A stretch of DNA of 64,000 bases. Origin: Knoxdaviesia capensis (taxonomy: Eukaryota; Ascomycota; Sordariomycetes; Microascales; Gondwanamycetaceae). Location of the stretch: NCBI GenBank assembly GCA_001510575.1, contig LNGK01000004.1, positions 1,215,339 to 1,279,338 on the forward strand. Reading direction: 5' to 3'. A program made the position numbers and the translations under genes. Shown in pieces: positions 12,416 to 22,765 of this stretch. The notes under the pieces are model-generated. The model had not been told where the DNA came from. It worked only from the letters and a program-made list of their open reading frames with translations, and ran no database searches. Every line of letters begins with the position of its first letter. Position 1 is the stretch's first letter.

Positions 12416-14788
12416 TCTGGGGACAGCAGCCAACGAGAAGAGAAGAGAAGCGAGCTGATGCTTAGCCAAAAGTGCAACGTGAGGAATTCTTGCAGTCCGT
12501 TTGCACAAGAAGAAAGTCTTGTCTGTCTTGTATGTATGATTACAAGGGGAAAAGAGTCAAAAAAGGAGGTCTCTTTACCAGAATTCAAAGGGCGAAAAGG
12601 GAGTGAGTGGCTGGTCGCCTTTCCAACCGAGCTGAAGGTGTAGATTCACGCTGGTTGGAGGAGCGGCGCCCCATGTAGAGAGAGGCAGACTCTGGCGGGG
12701 AAGGAAGAAGAAGCACTTCGGTATATTTGGGGTAATGACGCAGCATATAGTGATTAAGGCACAAGTGAGATAAGGGTTACTAAGAAAAAAAAAAGCCGGT
12801 GGCCAGGGACAGAAGGCCCACCAAGATGTGGTCAAGGTAGATTGCGCGCCCCTCCCGAGAGTCCGAGGAAGGAGGGACGATAAAAGATGAGAAGATGATG
12901 TATGAGATGAAAGGGAGAGGGGGAAGAGAGGAAGGGAAAAGACGAGAAAAATCGGGCGAGGAGGCAGGATCAGCAAAGAGGAATAGATTAAGAGAAATAA
13001 TGTCGGGGTCGGCTATCCTAAAGGGCTTGGTGTGAAGTGGATGCACGAAGCGAGGCCCCGAAAGAAAGACACTCAAGACAAGGCCAAATGGAGGGGAAAG
13101 ACCACGGTGATGGGCAAGCGGTTTTCGGCGTGGGGGTACGAGAAAGGCGAAGAGGAAGGTCGAGGAAACAAGAAGTGCGATGTCCGATATGAGAGGGTGA
13201 TAAGAAGCGGTTACGATAGCGGCCAATGGAGTCAGTGCTGGATGGGCGGTGTTTTTTTGTGACTGTCGTCTTCGCTCTGTGTCTTTGGTTGGAGATTGAT
13301 CGGAGCCAGAGTCGGAAGAAACTACGAGAAGAGGAGATCAAGAGAACAAGGAAAATCGGGAGGGGGAAGGGTATTTTGGAGCTGCCAGACTCTTGTTTTC
13401 TGTGTGGTCTTGACGGGGCCGGGATTAAAGAAGCCGTGGGCCAGGCCAAACTTCGAAAGCGTCCGGAGGGTGTGTCTTCAGGGCCGATAAGAGTGTAGGA
13501 AAGAGGAGGGAGTGCACGTTTATATGGCCATTTAAGATAATCTGAGGCTAGCGGGAAGCAACGATGTGACCATACCATAGAGTGGAAAGCTTAGGCGGGT
13601 GTGAACGAGGCAAGACGGGCCAAAACCGTTGGGTTTGAGCGAGATGAGAGAAGATTGTGGCGATGATGGTGAGATGGGATGAGATGAAAAGAGGAGGAAG
13701 ATTTCACAGGAATCGAGAGAGAGAAATGTTGAGGAAGAGAGAAAAAGAAGAAAAAGAAAAAGAGGAAGAGTGAGGATTCTGAAAACCAGGGAACAACAGA
13801 CAAGCTCCGGCCATTAAAAGCTTGCACGCCACAGGTGGAAGGTGCAAGGCAGAGACGGTGCTTGCCTTGTGGTTAGTGTACGAGTACAGTACAGCTAGCT
13901 TGGTGGTTTTGTTGGATGGCAGGAGCTGGGGATGGAATTGGGCCGCAAAAGCAGGCATGTGCGTGTTGGTTCTTCCTTCCTCTCTCGTCTTATGCATCTA
14001 AAAGAACAGTTGTCTGTCCGTCTCCAGCTTCTTCTCCCCGTTAGATGCACATACCCCGTTTACATGCAAGTGAGGAAGAGAAAGATGCAGCTATCCGGAT
14101 CAGTCCCTGGTGCAGCGTCTTATATGTACATGTTGGCACTTCCCTGTGCACCACAACCACCTCTTGGTCACGAACTCTTTTGATGAGGCTGGCTGTTGAA
14201 ACGCGGTGTTTCATTCTATAGCAGTGTCTACGGTTCTTGACATATCAATATGGACGCCATATCCGGGACACATTCTGGCGATCCAAGGCTACCGAAACCA
14301 GGAATTCTGTCGCCAGGCCCAGACGCAGTGAAGGCCACAGAAACTGGAGCTGGTCTGGAACTGAGGGCCGGAGACAAAAGCTGGGACCCTTCAATACAGT
14401 GCGCCAACAGTACGCGCACGGTTTGTTCGGGTGATTCTCGGCAAATCTCAGCTCCTCAAATAGCTTTTTGACGTTTGCTACTTAACTTAACTTCATGATA
14501 GCTTACTTCAATAGCTTGAGAGTTGCCTTTTTGTCTTTGTTTTGTTCTTTTTTACATCAGATATGTTTTTTTTTTCTAGATATCTATTACATTTTTCCAC
14601 TTTTCTTCTATTCTTGTCTTTATTCTTTCTCTTCTATCGTCTAAAAACTTCGTTCTTATCCAAAATTCAGCTGACGTTGTGTATTCTGCACCACACGACA
14701 CACCTCCAACGAGCAGCACACTTGTCGTGTTTGGTACCCCTCCGCGCGGCTCCCGATCCGGCTCCGCCATTGTCGGCACATTCCAGCC
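12416..14788. other. Divergent promoter region
   Basis: 2.4 kb between two divergently transcribed genes, the unknown 598-aa protein to the left and AOS1 to the right. It holds CT-rich tracts on the minus strand (12.5-13.8 kb), a TGTACGAGTACAGTAC cluster near 13877 and several short ORFs with no recognisable product. Confidence 0.55.
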
Positions 14789-16063
14789 ATGGCACAACTG
14801 CTATTCCCTCCGGAGGCTGCGGCTCCGGCCCCCGGCCAAGCCATCACCCAAGGTAGCCTCGTCTCGAAGCCTCCGTGTCCCGTCTCCCGCCCGGCCCAGT
14901 CTCGCTAACACTCTCTCCCAAACGGCGCCCTTCGCCCAGATGAAATCAATCTCTACGACCGCCAAATCCGCCTCTGGGGCATGCAAGCCCAGGAGAAGAT
15001 CCGCCGCGCCAACGTGCTCCTCATCAACATGCGCGGGCTCGCCAACGAAATCGCCAAGAACCTCGTGCTGGCCGGCATCGGCTCGCTGACCCTCCTCGAC
15101 CCCGCCACCGTGCAGCCCGCCGACCTGGGCGCCCAGTTCTTCACCGCCGAGGCCGCAACCGCCGCCGAATCCGCCGGCGCGCCGTCGCCGATCGGCCGCA
15201 ACCGCGCCGAAGTCGCCCAGCCGTTCGTGCAGCGCCTGAACCCGCGCGTGGCCGTGCACGCCGATACCGACGCGCTCGCCGCCAAGTCCGCCGACTTCTT
15301 CGCGTCGTTCGACGTCGTCATTGCGACCGATCTGTCGCCCACGGACTTTGCTGCGGTGAACGCGGCGACCGCCGCGGCCCGCACGCCGTTCTACGCCGCG
15401 GGCACGCACGGGCTGTACGGCTTCATGTTTGCCGATCTGGTGCGCCACGACTTCGTCATCTCGCGCGATGCGTCCAATGTGGCCACGCGCCCCGGCAAGG
15501 AGACGCTGACGCGCAGCGTGGTCAGCTCGGCCACGCGGCGCGAGACCAGCGGGCGCATGGTCGAGGTGGTGTCGAAGTGCGAGGTGTACTCGCCGTGGGC
15601 CGCCGTCAGCCTGTCGGACGAGGTGTCGCTCGGCGACGCTGTGCGTAACACGCCCCGCCTTTCCCGCCGCGTGTCGCCCGTGCTCTCGTGTCTGCGTGCG
15701 CTGTGGTCCCTGCAGCACGCCGCCGAAGCCGAGGCTGGCGCCAGCGGGGGCCCCGACCAGCCCGTCGGCGCGAGCTTCGTGCCGCCGCCTGTCCACTTCA
15801 CTCGCGCTGCTATGGACCAGCACGCCGTGCTGCGCCTCCCGGCCACCACCCTGCGCAACGAGCTGATCGCCAGCTTCCTGCGCAATATCGGCACCGAGTT
15901 GGCGCCTGTCACCGCCATCATGGGCGGCCAGCTGGCTCAGGATGTGATCAATGTGCTGGGTGGCCGGCAGCAGCCGATCCAGAACATCGTGGTGCTTGAT
16001 GGAGGGGTTATGTCCGCCCCGATGTACTCCCTACACCCCGAGACTGGCCCGGTGCATGAGTAG
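14789..16063 (+). CDS. AOS1: SUMO-activating enzyme E1 small subunit (Aos1/SAE1)
   Basis: Two exons, 14789-14852 and 14940-16063, 395 aa. Exon 1 gives a short N-terminus ending AITQ. The 87-nt intron has a GTAGCC donor and a CGCCCAG acceptor, and splices into DEINLYDRQIRLWGMQAQEK, the hallmark start of the ThiF-like adenylation fold in Aos1/Uba-type E1 enzymes. The Rossmann segment follows as NEIAKNLVLAGIGSLTLLDP. A conserved C-terminal segment reads APVTAIMGGQLAQDVINVLG. Aos1 pairs with Uba2 to adenylate SUMO in the nucleus; the catalytic cysteine is on Uba2, so none is expected here. Codons are strongly GC-ending, which creates a long antisense ORF over the gene that I regard as a shadow. 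The middle (about residues 245-290) is Ala/Gly/Pro-rich and less conserved. Confidence 0.95.
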
Positions 16064-19000
16064 ACGGGCTTTTACAGGACGGTGATGTGATAATCAGATG
16101 GAGTTTTAGGGGGGTTCTTTTCTTTCTTGGGGGCGTTTTTACACATGTTTACAGGTTACAGCGGCTCAGGACTTGGGAAATGGGAAACTGGAAGGGATAC
16201 ATACGGCTGGAGTTTTCATACGGCTGAATTCAAGAAAGGATCACTCGAGATATCTAGCATGATGTCCCAATAAATTACGTCTTCGTCACTGCACATTCAT
16301 GCACTCGCTCATTTTCAGCCCAGATTAAATTTGAATGGTGAACAGTATTATTTTGTAGATATTTCCTACGCCTCTACCACAAACTTTTCATGTCCCAAAA
16401 AAAAAAGAGGAGAAGAATCCCGTTCCGAACGCCCGGCCAAGAAGATCCTCCATGCTATACAAAAGAAAAAGCAAAGAAAAAAAAAGCGCGCTGGTTTATA
16501 GTTCCCTCAACATAAACACGAACAAGCCCAAACATTTTCAGAACATGCGCCGTCTCCGGAAACTCCACCGAAATCCAAAGAGAACATACAAGAGAAACAA
16601 GGATTACAAAACGCATACAAAAGGGGGGGGGGCAGTGATTACAAAAGGGTCCAAAAAAGGGGGAATGCAGGAAAATACACCAAAAAAGCATCGCCTCCGT
16701 CATCACTACACCGGAAGGAAGATAGGGGGGTTGGGTTCGGGTTGTCTCCGGTCCCGAGGCATAAAGAGGCAGTCAAGTACGCCGGGAGTGCGGGGAGAGA
16801 AACTGGGGAGAGGGGGGCGGAGGGGGGGGGAATGATGGGCAGGTTGAGTCGCTGCAGCAGTACGCAGGTCCAAAAAAGGGGAGGGTTCAAAAAGCGGTCC
16901 AAAACACGAGGGACCACACAGGGTCCCGAAGATGTCTGGAGGATCCGTCTGACACGCATGTCCGGGTCCGTATGTGGGTCCGCCATCGGCTGGAGCCCGG
17001 TGTTAGACAGCGAAGATGTTAGGTTAGAGAGTGGTTTGTCAAAAGGCGTCCCGGCGGTGAAGACAAGAGATTTCGAGGAGGGAGCCCGGGCGGCAGGTCT
17101 GTGGCTGTAAGGAATGCCGGGGGGAAAGGTGAGGATAAGTGTCGTCGAAGTTGTCGGGGATCTCCAGCGCAGATTAGGAGGGATCTCGTTGGTTCTGTGG
17201 CACCAGTCGTTCAAAGGAGAATGAGATTCAGGCGGAGGATGAAGGGTGTCTCAGCCGAAGAGAAGTGCAGCGGGGATGCTCGCGGGTGTGGGCATCATAC
17301 GCGGGCATCTCGGCTTACAGACACCGGTGACGAAAGTGAAGATTCGGATGCATCCTGTGGAGAGCAGACACGTCATATATGGCTGTGTCGAAGGCACCCC
17401 CGGTCCAAAGTCGTTTTTTTAAGAGTTGCATTTGCGGGGACGAGGGCGTGTGAGTAGTTGCTGCCCAAGGTGAGAAGGATCACAGGCGCAGCATTGGCGA
17501 GAGCGCATGATGTTCGTAGCGGGGGGAGAGGAGTATCGTTGCCAGAGAAACAGGAGAGTGGGACGGCAATACACTCCACTGCTGTGATCCATGGGCCGAT
17601 ATTGTGAAGAATGGCTGCCGAGAAAGAGCATCGAACAACCGCAGTGAAAGAAGCCAGTAGAGAGTATTTTCGGCAGGACGTGGACAGCGTGGGTTGAAGG
17701 AATGCGTGCGAGGGAAGCAGCCTGGTAATGTCGGGGTTAGGGGAAGGGGAGGGGAAGGTGTAGGAAGACGGGGGACGGCGGACGGCGGACGAAAACTAGA
17801 AGAGCAAAACTAAGAAACAAAAAGAAACCAGCAATAAGCAATAACAGCAAACCAACCAGAACAGGAGAACAAGAAAAAGAAAGGGGGAGGGGAAGGGGGT
17901 TCTTGCCATACACATCTCAGTATATGGAAGAGACGGGGAGAACCTCCAGTGGATAATATGCAAAGTATGCACAGGGTATCAAACATCGCGATATGTACCG
18001 GATAGAAAAGGAGTCCGGCAAGAGACTGTGTTCGCCGGCGGGAGAGACCGGATGTGCAGAGACTCTTGCGGAATATAGAGAGGGTGGGAGATCGTGTGTT
18101 TGAGTCCGGGGGGATGATACGCAGGCTGGTGGTCGAAGTTGTGGATAAGGAGAAGGCCGGTCCGGGTATCCCGGACATCCTGCAGGTGTCCCGGCCGTAC
18201 ACCGGGGGAAAGTGCAACGGCTGAAGAGTCTGCAGAACCAAGAGTGTGAAGGTCGGAGAAAGAAGAGATCTGGCGTTTCTGGATGTAGGTGAGGAGGAAG
18301 CACAGACCACGGAGAGTTTGTGTGAGGATTCCCGGCGGGTTGGCAAGGTTGTTAAGGGAGAATGGACGGCGAGATATGGAGAGCCCGGGGTATTATGCGT
18401 AACGGAGGAGGAAAGGCGCGAGGTCAAGTTGGGTGCAAGTCAGGAGAACACAGTGTTGGGAATCATGTGTAGAGAGGACAGGAGGGTATCAGGATCCGCC
18501 AGGATGTTCGTGGTATCGCAGAAGAATGTGGGCGATACTGGGCGATACAGGCCCCGATCAGTCGATTTAAGGGGCAAGAATTGCGTCGACCGAGGAGGTA
18601 AAAGAAGAGATGAAGAGGACAGGCCGGCATCACATCGAGCAGTGTGATGTCATCATCTGTATCACTGGTAGCGTTGGGTATGCAATGCACCAGAGACTGC
18701 GAGAGTCGAGAGAAGGACGGAATTGTGAAGGGGAAGAGGAATTAGCCCGACGACAACAGCCAGTTGAACCATTGATCTGGATGACGAACAACCCCAAGTC
18801 TGCAGCCGATGCCCGGTCCACTTCTCCTGGCGCAGTATGGCGCAAAGATCACCGAGGAAGAGGTTGGTGTCAGCAAGAACAAGCCCATTAATAAAATAAT
18901 GGGCTTATTCTTGATGACCCGCTGCCCATATTAAAAAAAGACTATGAAGCAGACTCCCACCCACCCCAACCTCCACCACGGTAATCAAGCGCCAACAGGA

Positions 19001-19862
19001 ACCAAGAAAACCCATCAAGAAACGGTGAAAAAAAAGAGAAGCACCTCGGAAAAAAAAAGAGGGAGCAACCTTGAAAAAAACACCGGAAAAGCCAACACAC
19101 GAACAAGGAAGAGAGTGGAACCCCGAGAGATGGTGCGAACATCTTCGAGATCCCGGAAGAACACCGCGGGCGAAGGAGGGTGACACAGGGTCTCCAACAC
19201 GCACGGAAAAGGAGAGAGAGGGGGAGAAGAACCCGGAACATGAGCCGGTCGAAGCCGGGCCCGGCAGACCTCCGGAACCCGAACGTCTTCCGGACCCACA
19301 TCCCGGGGTTAGGAGTCCAGCGCGGCGAAAAATGGGGGGGGAGGGGTGGCAAAGACAGATCTAGCCAAGACATACGCGGAGACAGCCGGATGTTTGGTAG
19401 ACGCGGGGCCGAAAAAAAACCATAAGACGCGAGCGGTGGAAACCTGCCGAGAGAAAAAGGAAAAGCCGAAAAAAAAAGAGGCTGTTGCAATCGCCGAAAG
19501 CAAGCCGGGGGTTAGCCGGATGAAACGGCTGCGAGAGAAAAAAGAGGGGAGAAAAGGGGATCATGACTTCCCCCCACCGCCACCGGGATGGAAAACGCAG
19601 GTCGAAGGGGAAAAAAAGGAACGACCTAAAGATTGGCAGATAGACAACTACACAGGCAGATGTAAGCTGTTATCGCCGGAAGAGGGGGAAAAAAAGAACA
19701 GAAAAAAAGGGGGGGGAAAAGAGGATAAAAAGAGACAGCCACAACCGCAACTGAGGGGATAAGGCTCAGTCAATGTGCCGAAGCCATTCCCGGTCTCCGA
19801 GATCATGTCCACGGCTACCAAGTAACAATGGGGGAATCCCGGATCCGGGCCCGTATCTGCAC
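16064..19862. other. Intergenic region, low-complexity, no gene supported
   Basis: 3' flank of AOS1, then 3.5 kb of low-complexity sequence. The minus-strand ORFs at 16639-17214, 17810-18427 and 18942-19490 are dominated by Ser, Pro, Leu and Phe with no domain. Between about 19.02 and 19.75 kb the plus strand has runs of 6-9 A every few tens of bases among CCGG-rich spacers. I see no coding gene here. Confidence 0.5.
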
Positions 19863-22536
19863 CACGATCACTTAAGAACATGGCATTCTACACACGCACA
19901 AGCAATGAAGCCCATGAGCATGCATCAGACACGCCAGAGACCTTGAAAAGCGTCCACAGGAAAGAAAAAAAAGCAAAGATCCCCATCTCAGACCGGAGAG
20001 ATCACGTTGCAGCAAAGCCACGGATAGCGATACGCCCACCAGATTTCACAGAAACCATGGGCACCAAGCCACAGCCTCAAAGGGCAATGGCCAGCAGGAC
20101 TCCGAAGAAAAGACACGGCCGAAGCCGAATCGTCCGAAACTGTCACTATCCGGCCCGGCAATATGCCCACGGCTCCGTTCAACAGAGCAATGGGGAAAGC
20201 CGGTGAACCGCCCTGCCAAACACGACTTCTCTGTGGCCAGAAACGCCCAGAGTCCGACATCGCGACAGTCAAGCCACTTTGTTTGCCGGCCCCCGAAAAT
20301 CGATCCGGCCATGTCTGTCGAAAGGACCCCGTCCTGTGAGACAAAGTCCCTGTGTGTGTTTCCGCGCTCCGGAAGAAGACGCAAGGAGGAGTCTCCACCA
20401 GCCGAAGGACTTCCATTCAAGCGATCCTGGAATAGACATCCCGATTCATCCACTACCAATGAAGGAAATGGCGAAGACACAATCACCGAAGACCATGTCC
20501 CAGATAGACACCAAAAGTGCCGCTGTTCGGGTTCTACCCCCCTCGGGAGCCGCACGATCACTTAAGGCCATGCTAAGCCCCGTCGGACGGAGACGCTCTC
20601 ACGAAGGCCGTGGCAGACGACGCCCACGGATAGTTCTGTCGGCGAGCAGAACCGGGAGGTGAAAAGAAACGCTGCCCACGATCAGTCAAGGCCATGGGGG
20701 GTTTGGTTTCCGGTGGACAAACTCCTCGCTCGCTCTTATTTCCACGGTCGCCACAGGTTGCTGGGGCCGCCATCACTGAAGATCACGAGCCCCGAAAAGC
20801 CCTCCTTGCGGTACCACGATCACTGAAGGCCATGGTATCAGATACCCCGGTGCGTTTCCCTCTGACCCGACAGATTGTGCAGTGCCACGATCACTGAAGG
20901 CCATGGCAGATGGATAATAGGAGGGCTAGACGCCGTACCATTTCCCATTCCCCAGCCGAGCTCTTATCTACAGACCCACGATCACTGAAGACCATGGGAG
21001 TGGCGAAACATCTCGGGTCTCAGAGATGCTGCAACGGCCTCCGGCCACTGAAGGCGGGCAGACACTGGAGCCAAGATTGGCAATGGACGTCCCAGCAGTC
21101 GCGGAAGACTGTGAGAACGTCTCCCCGGACCTGAGCACATCTCCAAAACCCCCGAGTCCACGATCACTGAAGGCCATGGAACGGTCCAGAATCCGCTGGA
21201 CTACAACCCCCCCACAATCAATGAAGACCATGAGAATCAACGGCAAGCATCTCCCTCCCCGACCACAGGCTCCCCCCACGATCAATTAAGGCCATGAAAG
21301 GAATGCCCGGCCACTGAACCACCGGAGCCCACGATCAATGAAGACCATGGAGTGGGTATACCATAAAAAGACAACAGCCCCGCCAGTCACTGAAGACCAG
21401 AAGAACGCGCAAAAAGGTTGGCATGCTACAGATTCCCCCCGATCACTGAAGACCGCAGAGGGACGAGAATGCTCCGCCACAGAGTACCCCCCACAATCAC
21501 TGAAGACCATGAGGAACAAGCTTCGGATGCGTTGAGTCCCGATCAATGAAGGCCGGTCATCTACACCCGCCCACGACCAGTGAAGGCCATGGGGAAAAGC
21601 TCTGTCTGCAGTTTCTCACTTGAGAAAAAGAACGTCTCGCGCAAAATCTGCAGTGCCACGACCAGTAAAGGCCATGACACGCCGGTTATTCGCTCTGACT
21701 GAAGCCCCGGTCGATCACCGAAGACCAATCCGGACACACCAACCCAACTCCCCGGGGCGCCAACACGTGCCGAAACACGCACCAGCAAGGACACGGGTCC
21801 TGTGGCGTCCACGACCAGTGAAGGCCATGAACAAGGAGAGAGAATGCCCGCCGAAGCAAAAGGCTGCAGCGTCCTGATCACCGAAGACCACAGACGGAAC
21901 CAGAAGAACTCCGACCCTCTCGGAGGCGCCGACGACCACTGAAGGCCATGCGGACTGAAGAGCACATTCGGTAACGTGAGAAACAAATCCACTGTTGCCA
22001 CGAATCACTGAAGACCATGGCAAACTCCTCAATTGCAGTGTCGGCGGAATCACCCTATGACACTCTGCAGAACCCGGGAGGTTTCGACCACGTGGACCGG
22101 ACGAACACTGAAGACGTGCGGCGGCTCAACTGACGGAAATGGGAGAATCATCCGTCTCCCAAAAGGAACTGCACATCCACGATCACTTAAGGCCATGGAG
22201 CCTGTCGGAACCAGCGAAGAAACGGCGAAGGAATCTGCCGCAAGGGACCACGATCACTGAAGACCATGAGAAACCAGCTCCGCAACCTGTCTAACATCTC
22301 CCCAGACAATCACTGAAGTCCATCCGGGGAAAACACCCGTGAAGAACGCCTGAGGTACTCACGATCAGGGGGGGGAGGATCCGAGAAAGCCCCGATGCCT
22401 CGAAAAGGCAGAGCGGAGCAGGCCGGAGTACCCCTGAACTTTTCGCCCAGGCAATTGTCCTCCACCAGTCGATAGAAAAAGCCCCGGAGCACACGGAAAC
22501 ACACGAACCGAACAGCACGATCACTAAAGACCATGC
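19863..22536. repeat. Interspersed array A, about 28 copies of a 20-bp motif
   Basis: Consensus on the plus strand is CACGATCACTGAAGRCCATG. Clear copies begin near 19863, 20478, 20553, 20672, 20815, 20886, 20979, 21159, 21212, 21278, 21330, 21439, 21492, 21538, 21571, 21657, 21711, 21809, 21874, 21931, 21999, 22179, 22249, 22303 and 22516; several more are degenerate. All are in the same orientation. Spacers of about 30-120 bp (often 50-75) are unlike one another, so this is not a simple tandem satellite. The copies vary mainly at CACTGAAG (CAATGAAG, CACTTAAG, CAGTGAAG) and at GGCC/GACC. On the minus strand many units read MVFSDRG or MAFSDRG, but the frame changes from unit to unit, so the array is not one coding sequence. 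It lies just 3' of the 1498-aa gene. Confidence 0.9.
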
Positions 22537-22564
22537 AAGACCTAAAGAAAGTCATCAAAACACA

Positions 22565-22590
22565 TGCCCATATGCACTTACCATACACAC
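22565..22590 (-). other. Splice-donor-like site just 3' of the 1498-aa gene
   Basis: The minus strand reads TATG|GTAAGTG with the intron side beginning at 22581, about 185 nt after the stop codon and about 45 nt before array A. A pyrimidine-rich TTTCTTTAG with a GATGAC branch-like site lies only 40 nt on, which would give a very short intron. A distant acceptor beyond array A is the alternative; none was convincing. Confidence 0.35.
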
Positions 22591-22765
22591 TCAGTCACCA
22601 ACAACGGATCGCCAAATGCCTGGGGCCGTTCCCCGCTTGAGAAAAGACACACAACCACCGCAGAGGCCCGAAAGAAGAAAAGAAAAAAGAAAGTGCCCCC
22701 GATCGTCCAGTCATCGACCAATGAAGCAACGCCGCGCTCCAACAAGCCCTTGGTAGGAGCACCGT

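Noticed and set aside
14801..15823. 340-codon minus-strand ORF across AOS1
   Set aside because: Its composition is Arg/Gly/His-rich, as expected for the antisense of a GC-ending gene, and the plus-strand frame is a clear Aos1.
16639..18427. Minus-strand ORFs of 191 and 205 codons downstream of AOS1
   Set aside because: Ser/Pro/Leu-rich without conserved motifs or supported splice sites joining them.
18942..19490. 182-codon minus-strand ORF rich in Phe and Ser
   Set aside because: Produced by A-runs on the plus strand (Phe codons on the minus); no plausible protein.
19863..22536. CRISPR array
   Set aside because: The repeats are degenerate, spacers range from about 30 to over 100 bp, there are no cas genes, and the surrounding genes are fungal with spliceosomal introns.
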